Below are positions 12,042 to 21,699 of a stretch of 64,000 nucleotides of DNA, piece by piece (within the stretch, counting starts at the first letter, position 1; the number at the start of each line of letters is the position of its first letter). The notes beneath the pieces were generated by a model, which ran no database searches, had not been told where the DNA came from, and worked only from the letters and a program-made list of their open reading frames with translations. The stretch is from Klebsiella pneumoniae (GTDB lineage: Bacteria > Pseudomonadota > Gammaproteobacteria > Enterobacterales > Enterobacteriaceae), in assembly GCF_000742135.1 (NCBI RefSeq), contig NZ_KN046818.1:992841-1056840 (forward strand). The letters run 5' to 3'. The translations under genes and the position numbers were made by a program.

Positions 12042-12767
12042 CATCAGCTCCTTATGCCTGGGCGACTGCGCCGCCAGCGTGCGGATCAGCGCCCCCGGAT
12101 GTTCCGTAGTTCCCGCCTGCAACATATAGCGCAGCAGCGTATTCAGCTGCGCTTCTGTCAGATAGCCTTGCGTCATCAGCGCAATCAGCGGCACCTGCAG
12201 CTCGGCCAGATCGCGATGGCGGATATGCTTTTGCAGCAGCTCCAGCATGGCCATCCGCCGATGACGGGCGATCTGATTATCTGGCATTACGGTGAGGTCC
12301 ACCAGCGGAAAATCATTGCTATAGAGCGCCTTCGCCAGCGCCGGATCGGCGAATAGCTGTTGCCAGTTGCGGGCCCAGGGCCAGGGGCTCACTTTGCCGT
12401 GATAAAACAGAATCGGCACCACCAGCGGCAGCGTGTCGTGGCCGGCGTCCAGATGACGCTGCATGGCGGCCAGCGCATAGCGCAGCAGGCGAAACGCCAT
12501 CAGCTTGTCCGGGGTACTCTGGTGCTCAATCAGCGCGTACACATAGCCCGCTCCATGACGCGTGCGCAGTGAGTAAAGGATATCGGAATAGCTGGCGCGC
12601 AGGTCCTCTTCAACAAAGCTACCGGAGACCAGCTGCAGCGAATCCAGTTCGCAGATCGCCAGAAACGGCGCGGGGAGGTACAACTGCAAAAAATCCTTCG
12701 CGACCGCCTGATGCATGAGCATCTGGCGAAACACCGCGTCGTGTGGGGTTTGACTGACTTTTTCCAT
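11868..12767 (-). CDS. Rpn-family recombination-promoting nuclease
   Basis: 299-residue PD-(D/E)XK nuclease of the RpnA/YhgA-like family, long annotated as putative transposases. The N-terminus reads TPHDAVFRQML, and the nuclease core shows Asp62 (YSDILYSL), then Glu81 and Gln83 in ALIEHQST. The C-terminus carries the typical charged Gly/Gln/Glu-rich stretch EEKGRKQGQQEGEQEATR and a small helical tail. E. coli RpnA is a DNA endonuclease that promotes RecA-independent recombination; family members act in phage defence. The start at 12767 has GGAG at good spacing; two upstream Mets lack support. The gene sits between mscK and rsmS, where E. coli K-12 has none. Confidence 0.88.
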   Translation of the reverse strand: MEKVSQTPHDAVFRQMLMHQAVAKDFLQLYLPAPFLAICELDSLQLVSGSFVEEDLRASYSDILYSLRTRHGAGYVYALIEHQSTPDKLMAFRLLRYALAAMQRHLDAGHDTLPLVVPILFYHGKVSPWPWARNWQQLFADPALAKALYSNDFPLVDLTVMPDNQIARHRRMAMLELLQKHIRHRDLAELQVPLIALMTQGYLTEAQLNTLLRYMLQAGTTEHPGALIRTLAAQSPRHKELMMTIAEWLEEKGRKQGQQEGEQEATRSIAARMLARGLERQTVQELTGLSDEELAALAP

Positions 12768-12834
12768 CAATATTGTCTCCAGTGGCGTCATGCGCAGAGG
12801 ACCAGACTGCCAGCACACTGCCGGAGACAACATC

Positions 12835-13008
12835 CTACTTCTCTGGGTTTTGCGACCCGCTTTCCGCGTTTTTTAACTTGTTTGCATAATCCCGCCGGAC
12901 AATTTCCAGCGCGCTCAGCACGGTTTGCGCCGGGATCTGATGCGATTCCAGCAACATGATTAAATCGACGGCCAGTTTGACCTCATCGGATGCATTTTCC
13001 AGCGACAT
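12835..13008 (-). CDS. rsmS: Small protein RsmS (YbaM, DUF2496)
   Basis: 57 codons beginning [20 protein letters not shown] and ending QNPEK. It closely resembles E. coli YbaM/RsmS (53 residues), which lies in the same place before priC. In plant-pathogenic enterobacteria RsmS is a regulator of secreted virulence factors; its molecular action is not settled. A GGAGAGCC ribosome site precedes the start. The gene ends 12 bases before priC starts on the downstream side of the operon order priC-rsmS. Confidence 0.88.
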   Translation of the reverse strand: MSLENASDEVKLAVDLIMLLESHQIPAQTVLSALEIVRRDYANKLKNAESGSQNPEK

Positions 13009-13020
13009 CGGGCTCTCCTG

Positions 13021-13548
13021 TTAGCGCGTCAGCCGCGCCAGTACGTTTTCAATCTTGTCCAGCGCCTGTCGGCAGCGCGCCAACCGGCCGCTGTAGGCTT
13101 CAACTTCTTTCCCCAGCCGCTGCTGCTCGTCAAGGCTGGTCGCCTGCGCCAGCTGACGCTGGCGTTGGTCGCGCATCGCCAGCAGGCGGCGCTCATACTC
13201 CTGATGCTGCAGGCGACGGCGCTGCCAGCGGCTCAACGTTGGCGACGCGTGGTCCCAACTGCGCAAGGACCAGGTGGCGGTTTCACGGCGCAGCGCGGCG
13301 ATTTGTGCCGCCAGACGCTCGGCAATCCAGACCACCTGCGGCAGCTGCTGGCGCTCGACGGCCTGGCGGAGCTGGTTAAAGTTGTGTTGGGCTTCCGCCA
13401 GATAGGCCTGCATCAGCGTGCTGCGGGTGTGGAAGAGCTGGCGGTCAAAGCGCGGGCTGAGGGTCGCGTGCTCCGCCAGCGGCGCCACCAGCGCGGCCAG
13501 CTCACTCAGCTGGTCGTTCAGCGTTTGTAAAAGTTGAGCAGTTTTCAC
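13021..13548 (-). CDS. priC: Primosomal replication protein N'' (PriC)
   Basis: 175 residues when read from a GTG at 13548, exactly the E. coli PriC length; the first residues are then (M)KTAQLLQTL, aligning with E. coli MKTALLLEKL. A GGAGGGGGTTG ribosome site sits directly before this GTG, so it is preferred over an ATG 27 bases upstream. PriC restarts stalled forks by binding SSB and loading DnaB. The protein is helical, rich in Arg and Gln, with the conserved WQRRRLQHQEYERRL and LARCRQALDKIENVLARL. Divergent from ybaN, co-oriented with rsmS. Confidence 0.92.
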   Translation of the reverse strand: MKTAQLLQTLNDQLSELAALVAPLAEHATLSPRFDRQLFHTRSTLMQAYLAEAQHNFNQLRQAVERQQLPQVVWIAERLAAQIAALRRETATWSLRSWDHASPTLSRWQRRRLQHQEYERRLLAMRDQRQRQLAQATSLDEQQRLGKEVEAYSGRLARCRQALDKIENVLARLTR

Positions 13549-13601
13549 CAACCCCCTCCATTTTCCGTCAGCCAACTGTGCTACAGTAGCCTCATCTGTT
13601 T

Positions 13602-13620
13602 GATAACGATTCGCATTATG
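13602..13620 (+). promoter_or_regulatory. Candidate Fur box overlapping the ybaN start
   Basis: The 19 bases match 14 of 19 positions of the Fur consensus, with both ATA/CATTAT arms well kept. The last three bases are the ybaN start codon, so bound Fur-Fe would block initiation of transcription or occlude the start region. Prediction only. Confidence 0.45.
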
Positions 13621-13995
13621 CCACCTGTTATTTTAACCATTATCGGCTGGCTGGCGGTAGCGCTGGGTACGCTGGGCGTCTTCTTACCGTTGCTGCCGAC
13701 GACGCCGTTTATTCTGCTCGCCGCCTGGTGCTTTGCCCGCTCATCGCCGCGCTTTCACCAGTGGCTGCTGTATCGCTCCTGGTTTGGCGGCTATCTTCGC
13801 CACTGGCAACAGTACCGCGCCATGCCTCGCGGCGCTAAACCGCGCGCCATTGCGATGATCGTGGTGACTTTTGCTATTTCGCTATGGCTGGTTAAGCTTA
13901 CGTGGGTGCGCATCATGCTGTTGGTCATTCTGGCCTGTCTGCTGATCTTTATGTGGCGCATTCCGGTGGTTGACGCAAAGCAACAAAAGCACTGA
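13618..13995 (+). CDS. ybaN: DUF454 inner membrane protein YbaN
   Basis: 125 residues, same length as E. coli YbaN. Small inner membrane protein with hydrophobic segments at about residues 5-20, 23-35 and 78-112, and the family signature LPLLPTTPFILLAAWCFARSS. Function unknown; related DUF454 proteins occur beside haem and iron genes in other bacteria. The start at 13618 gives the E. coli N-terminus and is divergent from priC. The candidate Fur box over the start codon hints at iron control. Confidence 0.88.
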   Translation: MPPVILTIIGWLAVALGTLGVFLPLLPTTPFILLAAWCFARSSPRFHQWLLYRSWFGGYLRHWQQYRAMPRGAKPRAIAMIVVTFAISLWLVKLTWVRIMLLVILACLLIFMWRIPVVDAKQQKH

Positions 13996-14145
13996 TGCGC
14001 AATAATGCCTGTTGCAATTGTTGCCGACAGCCAGTAAATTCTGGCGTTTTCGAGCGCGGGCAAGCCTGGTCAAAGGTTAAACAAATGTTTCTTTGGCCCC
14101 TTTTGCACGCCCGTGGGTAATACCGTTTCAATCAGGCATACACTT

Positions 14146-14697
14146 ATGACCGCAACTGCACAGCAGCTTGAATATCTGAAGAACAGCATCCAGAGTATCG
14201 AGGATTATCCAAAACCTGGCATTCTTTTCCGCGATGTCACCAGCTTACTGGAAGACCCGAAGGCCTACGCGCTTAGCATTGAACTGCTGACCGAGCGCTA
14301 CAAAGACGCGGGTATTACCAAAGTGGTAGGGACTGAGGCGCGTGGCTTCCTGTTCGGCGCCCCGGTCGCGCTGGCGCTGGGCGTGGGCTTTGTTCCGGTA
14401 CGCAAGCCGCGTAAGTTGCCGCGTGAAACCATCGCCGAGACCTATGAGCTGGAGTATGGCACCGATCAGCTGGAGATCCACGTTGACGCCATTAAACCGG
14501 GCGATAAAGTGCTGGTGGTTGACGATCTGCTGGCGACCGGCGGCACTATCGACGCCACGGTCAAACTGATCCGCCGCCTCGGCGGCGAAGTGCACGATGC
14601 CGCTTTCATTATCAATCTCTTCGATCTGGGCGGCGAACAGCGCCTGGAGAAGCTGGGGATCCACTGCTACTGTCTGGTGCCGTTCCCGGGCCACTAA
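14146..14697 (+). CDS. apt: Adenine phosphoribosyltransferase
   Basis: 183 residues, the E. coli length. Salvages adenine to AMP using PRPP. The PRPP-binding loop [15 protein letters not shown] is clear at about residues 123-137, with [13 protein letters not shown] upstream. The start at 14146 is chosen over an ATG 33 bases upstream because it reproduces the conserved N-terminus [15 protein letters not shown]. It precedes dnaX by about 90 bases, the conserved enterobacterial arrangement. Confidence 0.97.
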   Translation: MTATAQQLEYLKNSIQSIEDYPKPGILFRDVTSLLEDPKAYALSIELLTERYKDAGITKVVGTEARGFLFGAPVALALGVGFVPVRKPRKLPRETIAETYELEYGTDQLEIHVDAIKPGDKVLVVDDLLATGGTIDATVKLIRRLGGEVHDAAFIINLFDLGGEQRLEKLGIHCYCLVPFPGH

Positions 14698-14789
14698 GCA
14701 AATCCCTCCACATAGCCTCGCCGATCGGGCGGGGCTGTGATAGCATGACCCCTTCGTGATTTCACCTTCCAGCGTTTCAGAGCCAGCCC

Positions 14790-16697
14790 ATGAGTTATCA
14801 GGTCTTAGCCCGTAAATGGCGCCCACAAACCTTTGCTGACGTCGTCGGCCAGGAACATGTGCTGACCGCACTGGCGAACGGCTTGTCGTTAGGGCGCATT
14901 CATCACGCTTATCTTTTTTCCGGTACCCGCGGGGTCGGGAAGACCTCCATCGCCCGTCTGCTGGCGAAAGGGTTAAACTGTGAAACCGGCATCACCGCCA
15001 CCCCCTGCGGCGTGTGCGATAACTGCCGGGAAATTGAACAGGGGCGCTTTGTCGATCTGATTGAGATTGACGCCGCCTCGCGAACCAAAGTCGAAGATAC
15101 CCGCGATCTGCTGGACAACGTCCAGTACGCGCCGGCCCGCGGCCGCTTTAAGGTCTATCTCATCGACGAAGTCCATATGCTGTCGCGTCACAGCTTCAAC
15201 GCGTTGTTAAAAACGCTGGAGGAGCCGCCGGCGCACGTCAAATTCCTGCTGGCGACAACGGATCCGCAGAAGCTGCCGGTAACGATCTTATCCCGCTGCC
15301 TGCAGTTCCACCTGAAGGCGCTGGACGTTGAACAGATCCGCCATCAGCTGGAGCATATTCTTGGCGAAGAGCAGATTGCCTTTGAGCCCCGCGCGCTGCA
15401 GCTGTTGTCGCGGGCGGCCGATGGCAGCCTGCGCGATGCCTTAAGCCTGACCGATCAGGCGATTGCCAGTGGGGAAGGGCAGCTGACGGCCGCATCGGTG
15501 AGCACCATGCTCGGCACCCTTGATGACGATCAGGCGCTGTCGCTGATTGAAGCGCTGGTTGCTGCCGACGGCGAGCGGGTCATGGCGGGCGTCAATGACG
15601 CCGCCGCACGCGGCGTCGAGTGGGAGGCGCTGCTGGTCGAGATGCAGAGCCTGCTGCACCGCATCGCCATGGTTCAGCTGTCGCCTTCGGCGCTGGGCGC
15701 CGACATGGCCGCGGTCGAAGTGCGGATGCGCGAACTGGCGCGAACCGTACCGCCCGGCGACGTTCAGCTCTACTACCAAACGCTGCTGATTGGCCGCAAA
15801 GAGCTGCCTTACGCCCCGGACCGGCGGATGGGCGTCGAAATGACGCTGCTGCGTGCCCTGGCGTTTCATCCGCGTAAGCCGCTGCCGGAGCCGGAGGTGC
15901 AGCCGGCACAGGCCGCCGCGCCCGCGCCGCGTCAGCCGGTTGCCCCCGCCGCGCCGCCGCCACAGTCGCCGCAGAGTTTGCCGCCGACCACCAGCCAGGT
16001 GCTGGCGGCCCGCAGCCACCTGCAGCGCAGTCAGGGAGCAACCACCCCAAAAAAGAGTGAACCGGCAGCCGCTTCCCGCGCGCGGCCGGTGAATAACGCT
16101 GCGCTGGAGCGACTGAGTTCGATTACCGAGCGCGTCCAGGCTCGTCCGGCCGCGGCCGCGCTGGAGCAGGCCCCGGCGAAGAAAGAGGCCTATCGCTGGA
16201 AGGCGACGACGGTGGTGGAAGAAAGCAAAGTCGAAGTCGCCACGCCCAAAGCGCTGAAAAAGGCGCTGGAGCATGAGAAGACGCCGGAGCTGGCGGCCAA
16301 GCTCGCCGAAGAAGCGGTCGAGCGCGACAGCTGGGCGGCGGAAGTGAGCCAGCTGGCGGTACCGAAGCTGGTCGAGCAGGTGGCGCTCAACGCGTGGAAA
16401 GAGCAGGAGGGCAGCCGCGTCTGTCTGCATCTGCGTCCCAGCCAGCGCCACCTCAATTCCGCCAGCGCGCAGCAAAAGCTGGCTGAAGCGCTGGGGGTGT
16501 TGTACGGTACGCCGGTTGAATTGACCATCGTGGAAGACGATAATCCCGCGATGCGTACGCCGCTGGAGTGGCGGCAGGCTATTTATGAAGAGAAGCTCGC
16601 GCAGGCGCGCGAAGCCATTATCGCGGATAATAACATTCAGACCCTGCGTCGTTTCTTCGACGCCGATCTGGATGAAGAGAGTATTCGCCCCATTTGA
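14790..16697 (+). CDS. dnaX: DNA polymerase III tau/gamma subunits
   Basis: 635-residue tau (E. coli 643), the clamp-loader ATPase and organiser of the replisome. Walker A GTRGVGKTS at about residue 45, zinc-binding Cys cluster CGVCDNC, Walker B IDEVHML, and SRC sensor region; then a Pro/Ala-rich linker (about residues 360-420) and the tau-specific DnaB- and alpha-binding domains ending EESIRPI. A programmed -1 frameshift after codon 422 should yield the shorter gamma of about 423 residues. Followed by ybaB and recR in one operon. Confidence 0.97.
   Translation: MSYQVLARKWRPQTFADVVGQEHVLTALANGLSLGRIHHAYLFSGTRGVGKTSIARLLAKGLNCETGITATPCGVCDNCREIEQGRFVDLIEIDAASRTKVEDTRDLLDNVQYAPARGRFKVYLIDEVHMLSRHSFNALLKTLEEPPAHVKFLLATTDPQKLPVTILSRCLQFHLKALDVEQIRHQLEHILGEEQIAFEPRALQLLSRAADGSLRDALSLTDQAIASGEGQLTAASVSTMLGTLDDDQALSLIEALVAADGERVMAGVNDAAARGVEWEALLVEMQSLLHRIAMVQLSPSALGADMAAVEVRMRELARTVPPGDVQLYYQTLLIGRKELPYAPDRRMGVEMTLLRALAFHPRKPLPEPEVQPAQAAAPAPRQPVAPAAPPPQSPQSLPPTTSQVLAARSHLQRSQGATTPKKSEPAAASRARPVNNAALERLSSITERVQARPAAAALEQAPAKKEAYRWKATTVVEESKVEVATPKALKKALEHEKTPELAAKLAEEAVERDSWAAEVSQLAVPKLVEQVALNAWKEQEGSRVCLHLRPSQRHLNSASAQQKLAEALGVLYGTPVELTIVEDDNPAMRTPLEWRQAIYEEKLAQAREAIIADNNIQTLRRFFDADLDEESIRPI
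16033..16090 (+). promoter_or_regulatory. Programmed -1 ribosomal frameshift signal in dnaX
   Basis: All three E. coli elements are present: an internal Shine-Dalgarno AGGGAG (16033-16038), the slippery heptamer A AAA AAG (16049-16055), and a downstream hairpin with arms ACCGGC (16061-16066) and GCCGGT (16085-16090). After slipping, the ribosome reads one Glu codon and then TGA at 16058-16060, ending gamma. The codon before the slip is CCA rather than GCA as in E. coli, which keeps the required A. Confidence 0.92.
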
Positions 16698-16718
16698 ATG
16701 CCAGTCTGACTGGCATTC
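16696..16718 (+). other. Hairpin between dnaX and ybaB
   Basis: Ten-base inverted repeat (16696-16705 with 16709-16718) around a three-base loop, beginning in the dnaX stop codon. There is no U-run, so it is more likely an RNA stabiliser or partial attenuator within the operon than a terminator. Confidence 0.45.
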
Positions 16719-16739
16719 AGTACCTTTAACGATGACTGA

Positions 16740-17086
<347 letters not shown>

Positions 17087-17087
<1 letters not shown>

Positions 17088-17692
17088 TGCAAACCAGCCC
17101 GCTGTTAACTCAGCTTATGGAAGCGCTGCGCTGTCTGCCGGGCGTCGGCCCGAAGTCAGCGCAGCGCATGGCGTTTACCCTGCTGCAGCGCGATCGCAGC
17201 GGCGGGATGCGCCTGGCGCAGGCGCTGACGCGTGCGATGTCGGAGATCGGCCACTGCGCCGATTGCCGCACCTTCACCGAGCAGGAGGTGTGCAATATCT
17301 GCAGCAACCCGCGTCGCCAGGAAAACGGCCAGATCTGTGTGGTAGAGAGTCCGGCGGACATCTATGCCATTGAGCAGACCGGGCAGTATTCCGGCCGCTA
17401 CTTCGTGCTGATGGGGCACCTGTCGCCGCTCGACGGCATCGGGCCTGATGACATCGGGCTCGATCGCCTGGAGCAACGGCTGGAGGCGGAGTCGATCACC
17501 GAGGTGATCCTCGCCACCAACCCGACCGTTGAGGGCGAGGCGACGGCCAACTACATCGCGGAGCTGTGCGCGCAGTATGGCGTCGACGCCAGCCGAATCG
17601 CCCACGGCGTGCCGGTGGGCGGCGAGCTGGAGATGGTCGACGGCACCACGCTGTCCCACTCCCTGGCCGGTCGCCACAAGATTACTTTCTGA
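17087..17692 (+). CDS. recR: Recombination mediator RecR
   Basis: 201 residues, the usual length. With RecO and RecF it loads RecA on SSB-coated gaps. Visible are an N-terminal helix-hairpin-helix ([14 protein letters not shown]), the four-Cys zinc motif CADC...CNIC, and a Toprim domain ([24 protein letters not shown]). The start codon overlaps the ybaB stop. A GC-rich hairpin follows the stop and adjoins the htpG promoter. Confidence 0.97.
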
Positions 17693-17698
17693 ACAAAT

Positions 17699-17720
17699 GG
17701 AGGCGGCCTTCGCCGCCTCC
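17699..17720 (+). terminator. Hairpin after recR
   Basis: Eight-base stem (17699-17706 with 17713-17720) immediately after recR and directly upstream of the htpG heat-shock promoter. It lacks a full U-run but would insulate htpG from the dnaX operon. Confidence 0.5.
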
Positions 17721-17721
17721 G

Positions 17722-17750
17722 CTTGAAAAATTTCCCCGCTGTCCCCATCT
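17722..17750 (+). promoter_or_regulatory. Sigma-32 heat-shock promoter of htpG
   Basis: CTTGAAA (-35) at 17722-17728, a 14-base spacer, and CCCCATCT (-10) at 17743-17750. Both elements match the sigma-32 consensus exactly. It lies about 54 bases upstream of the htpG ATG. Confidence 0.9.
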
Positions 17751-17803
17751 CCCACTCAACGGTTTTTTACCCATTTAAAATGGCATTGTTGAGGTTGAAT
17801 CAG

Positions 17804-19678
17804 ATGAAAGGACAAGAAACTCGTGGTTTTCAGTCAGAAGTAAAGCAGCTTCTGCACCTGATGATCCATTCCCTCTATTCCAACAAAGAAATCTTTCTGC
17901 GTGAGCTGATTTCCAACGCCTCTGATGCGGCCGATAAGCTGCGTTTCCGCGCGCTGTCGCAGCCGGATTTGTATGAGGGAGACGGCGAGCTGCGCGTGCG
18001 GGTTTCGTTTGATAAAGACAACCGCACCCTGACCATCGCCGATAACGGTATCGGTATGAACCGGGAAGAGGTTATCGACCATCTCGGCACCATCGCCAAA
18101 TCCGGCACCAAAGCGTTCCTCGAATCGATGGGTTCTGACCAGGCGAAGGATAGCCAGCTGATCGGTCAGTTCGGCGTCGGCTTCTATTCGGCCTTCATCG
18201 TGGCGGACAAAGTGACCGTGCGTACCCGTGCGGCGGGCGACAAGCCGGAAAACGGCGTGTTCTGGGAATCCGCCGGCGAAGGCGAATATACCGTAGCTGA
18301 TATCACCAAAGCCGATCGCGGCACCGAAATCACCCTGCATCTGCGCGAAGGCGAAGATGATTTCCTCAACGACTGGCGCGTGCGCTCTATCATCAGCAAG
18401 TATTCCGACCATATCGCGCTGCCGGTTGAGATTGAAAAACGGGAAGAGAAAGACGGCGAAACCGTGATTTCGTGGGAAAAAATCAACAAGGCGCAGGCCC
18501 TGTGGACCCGCAGCAAATCCGAAGTTAACGACGACGAATACAAAGAGTTTTATAAGCATATCGCTCACGACTACAGCGACCCGCTGACCTGGAGCCACAA
18601 CCGCGTGGAAGGTAAGCAGGAGTACACCAGCCTGCTGTATATCCCGTCGCAGGCGCCGTGGGATATGTGGAACCGCGATCATAAACACGGCCTGAAGCTG
18701 TACGTCCAGCGTGTGTTCATCATGGACGACGCCGAGCAGTTTATGCCGAACTACCTGCGCTTCGTGCGCGGCCTGATCGATTCCAACGATCTGCCGCTGA
18801 ACGTCTCCCGTGAAATCCTGCAGGACAGCAGCGTGACCCGCAACCTGCGCACCGCGCTGACCAAACGCGCGCTGCAGATGCTGGATAAGCTGGCGAAAGA
18901 CGACGCTGAAAAATACCAAACCTTCTGGAAACAGTTCGGCCTGGTGCTGAAAGAGGGCCCGGCGGAAGATCCGAGCAACCAGGAAGCGATCGCCAAACTG
19001 CTGCGTTTCGCGACCACCCATACCGACTCCTCCGCGCAGACCGTATCGCTGGAAGAGTATGTCTCGCGGATGAAAGAAGGCCAGGAGAAGATCTACTACA
19101 TCACAGCCGACAGCTATGCGGCGGCGAAGAGCAGCCCGCACCTCGAGCTGCTGCGTAAGAAAGGGATCGAAGTGCTGCTGCTCTCCGATCGCATCGACGA
19201 GTGGATGATGAGCTATCTGACCGAGTTCGACGGCAAAGCGTTCCAGTCTGTCGCTAAAGCCGACGAGTCGCTGGACAAGCTGGCGGATGAAGTAGACGAG
19301 TCCACCAAAGAAGCCGAAAAAGCGCTGGAGCCGTTCGTTGAGCGGGTGAAAAACCTGCTTGGCGACCGGGTGAAAGAGGTGCGTCTGACCCATCGTCTGA
19401 CCGACACCCCGGCGATCGTCACCACCGACGCCGACGAGATGAGCACTCAGATGGCGAAGCTGTTCGCGGCAGCGGGCCAGGCGGCGCCGGAAGTGAAATA
19501 CATCTTCGAACTGAACCCGGCGCATCAGCTGGTGAAACGCGCGGCCGATACCCAGGACGACGCGCAGTTCGGCGAATGGGTGGAACTGCTGCTGGATCAG
19601 GCGCTGCTGGCCGAGCGCGGCACGCTGGAAGATCCGAACCAGTTTATCCGCCGTATGAACCAGCTGCTGGCTTCCTGA
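17804..19678 (+). CDS. htpG: Chaperone protein HtpG (Hsp90)
   Basis: 624 residues, the E. coli length. ATP-dependent chaperone that cooperates with DnaK. The N-terminal GHKL ATPase shows the catalytic Glu region [18 protein letters not shown], the lid/Mg motif IADNGIGM and FGVGFYSAF; the middle domain has NVSREILQ with the gamma-phosphate Arg. The start at 17804 after GAGG gives the standard N-terminus [13 protein letters not shown]; an upstream in-frame ATG at 17723 lies inside the promoter. Transcribed from the consensus sigma-32 promoter. Confidence 0.98.
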   Translation: MKGQETRGFQSEVKQLLHLMIHSLYSNKEIFLRELISNASDAADKLRFRALSQPDLYEGDGELRVRVSFDKDNRTLTIADNGIGMNREEVIDHLGTIAKSGTKAFLESMGSDQAKDSQLIGQFGVGFYSAFIVADKVTVRTRAAGDKPENGVFWESAGEGEYTVADITKADRGTEITLHLREGEDDFLNDWRVRSIISKYSDHIALPVEIEKREEKDGETVISWEKINKAQALWTRSKSEVNDDEYKEFYKHIAHDYSDPLTWSHNRVEGKQEYTSLLYIPSQAPWDMWNRDHKHGLKLYVQRVFIMDDAEQFMPNYLRFVRGLIDSNDLPLNVSREILQDSSVTRNLRTALTKRALQMLDKLAKDDAEKYQTFWKQFGLVLKEGPAEDPSNQEAIAKLLRFATTHTDSSAQTVSLEEYVSRMKEGQEKIYYITADSYAAAKSSPHLELLRKKGIEVLLLSDRIDEWMMSYLTEFDGKAFQSVAKADESLDKLADEVDESTKEAEKALEPFVERVKNLLGDRVKEVRLTHRLTDTPAIVTTDADEMSTQMAKLFAAAGQAAPEVKYIFELNPAHQLVKRAADTQDDAQFGEWVELLLDQALLAERGTLEDPNQFIRRMNQLLAS

Positions 19679-19696
19679 CGCGAACCTGAACGAGTA

Positions 19697-19722
19697 GCCC
19701 GGCCGAGCGACGCGACACCGGG
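19697..19722. repeat. Degenerate REP-like palindrome
   Basis: Imperfect inverted repeat (CCCGG...CCGGG) with the GTAGCCCGG entry seen in the REP elements elsewhere in this window. It probably is a decayed single REP unit after htpG. Confidence 0.4.
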
Positions 19723-19730
19723 AACGGGAT

Positions 19731-19769
19731 AAATGCCCCGTCTGAGCGATGTGCTCAGGCGGGGCATTT
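19731..19769 (+). terminator. Hairpin terminator after htpG
   Basis: A 17-bp stem with one G-U pair (19731-19747 with 19753-19769) and a five-base loop. The stem is flanked by A-rich and T-rich arms (AAA/TTT), fitting an intrinsic terminator for htpG. Confidence 0.75.
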
Positions 19770-19867
19770 CACATTGGATTGCATAAAATATCTCACCATT
19801 AACCGTTTCAGCCGCACCGCCTTCCTTGAGCCATCGCCGTTCTGGTGGTATGGTTTAGCGTTTTTGA

Positions 19868-20545
<678 letters not shown>

Positions 20546-20554
20546 TAAAGCCTT

Positions 20555-20582
20555 TTCTCATCCTGCTGCGGCAGGATGAGAA
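20555..20582 (+). terminator. Hairpin terminator after adk
   Basis: Perfect 12-bp stem (20555-20566 with 20571-20582), loop TGCG, followed by a pyrimidine-rich stretch. Confidence 0.75.
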
Positions 20583-20673
20583 CTCCTCTCATTTCTACCT
20601 TTTGCTATGATTGGTTCCGTTTAGCGCCATTTCAGCTACAATTGGCTGCGATTCAAATGGTTAAGAGGCGGTA

Positions 20674-21636
20674 ATGCATCAGACGAAAACAGGTATCTTG
20701 CTGGCCAATTTAGGCACTCCCGATGCGCCCACCCCCGGGGCGGTGAAGCGCTATCTGCGACAATTCCTCAGCGACAAACGGGTGGTGGATACGTCTCGTC
20801 TGCTATGGTGGCCGCTGCTGCGCGGCGTCATACTGCCGATTCGCTCCCCGCGCGTGGCGAAGCTGTATCAGTCCGTGTGGATGGAAGAGGGATCGCCGCT
20901 GATGGTGTATAGTCGTCGCCAGCAGCAGGCGCTGGCTGCCAGGCTGCCGGATACCCCGGTGGCGCTGGGCATGAGCTATGGTTCACCGTCACTGGCCAGC
21001 GCGGTGGATGACTTACTGGCGCAGGGGGTGGAGCACATCGTGGTGCTGCCGCTGTATCCGCAATATTCCTGCTCGACGGTGGCCGCCGTCTGGGACGAAC
21101 TGGCGCGGATTCTGGCGAAAAAGCGCGCCATTCCGGGTATCTCGTTTATTCGCGACTATGCCGAACATCCGGACTATATCCATGCGCTGGCGGCCAGCGT
21201 GCGCGCTTCCTTCGCGGTGCATGGGGAACCGGATCTGCTGCTGCTCTCCTATCATGGGATCCCGCAGCGCTATGCCAACCAGGGCGATGATTATCCTCAG
21301 CGCTGTCGCGATACGACGCGGGAACTGGTTTCCGCGCTGGGGCTGCCGCCGGAGCGGGTGATGATGACTTTCCAGTCGCGCTTTGGCCGGGAACCCTGGC
21401 TGACCCCGTACACCGATGAAACGCTAAAGATGCTCGGCGAGAAAGGGACGAAGCATATTCAGGTGCTGTGCCCGGGGTTTGCCGCCGACTGTCTCGAAAC
21501 GCTGGAAGAAATCGCCGTCCAGAACCGGGAAATATTCCTCGAAGCAGGCGGCAAGCAATATGAATATATTCCGGCGCTTAATGCGGACGCAGCGCATATT
21601 GAGATGATGGTCAATCTGACGGCGCCTTATCGCTGA
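20674..21636 (+). CDS. hemH: Ferrochelatase
   Basis: 320 residues, the same as E. coli. Inserts Fe2+ into protoporphyrin IX, the last step of haem synthesis. Visible are [16 protein letters not shown] at the N-terminus, the active-site His in [11 protein letters not shown] (about residue 194) and the [13 protein letters not shown] signature, with the catalytic Glu in [14 protein letters not shown] precedes the ATG. In E. coli K-12 aes lies between hemH and gsk; here gsk follows directly. Confidence 0.97.
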   Translation: MHQTKTGILLANLGTPDAPTPGAVKRYLRQFLSDKRVVDTSRLLWWPLLRGVILPIRSPRVAKLYQSVWMEEGSPLMVYSRRQQQALAARLPDTPVALGMSYGSPSLASAVDDLLAQGVEHIVVLPLYPQYSCSTVAAVWDELARILAKKRAIPGISFIRDYAEHPDYIHALAASVRASFAVHGEPDLLLLSYHGIPQRYANQGDDYPQRCRDTTRELVSALGLPPERVMMTFQSRFGREPWLTPYTDETLKMLGEKGTKHIQVLCPGFAADCLETLEEIAVQNREIFLEAGGKQYEYIPALNADAAHIEMMVNLTAPYR

Positions 21637-21699
21637 TCGCGCGCAGGGCGGGGAATATGCTACTATTTCCCGCTTGTTCCCTGTTATTTAAGCGCCACT

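Noticed and set aside
17834..19525. 563-codon frame antisense to htpG
   Set aside because: Mirror of strongly biased htpG codons; no start signals or recognisable domains.
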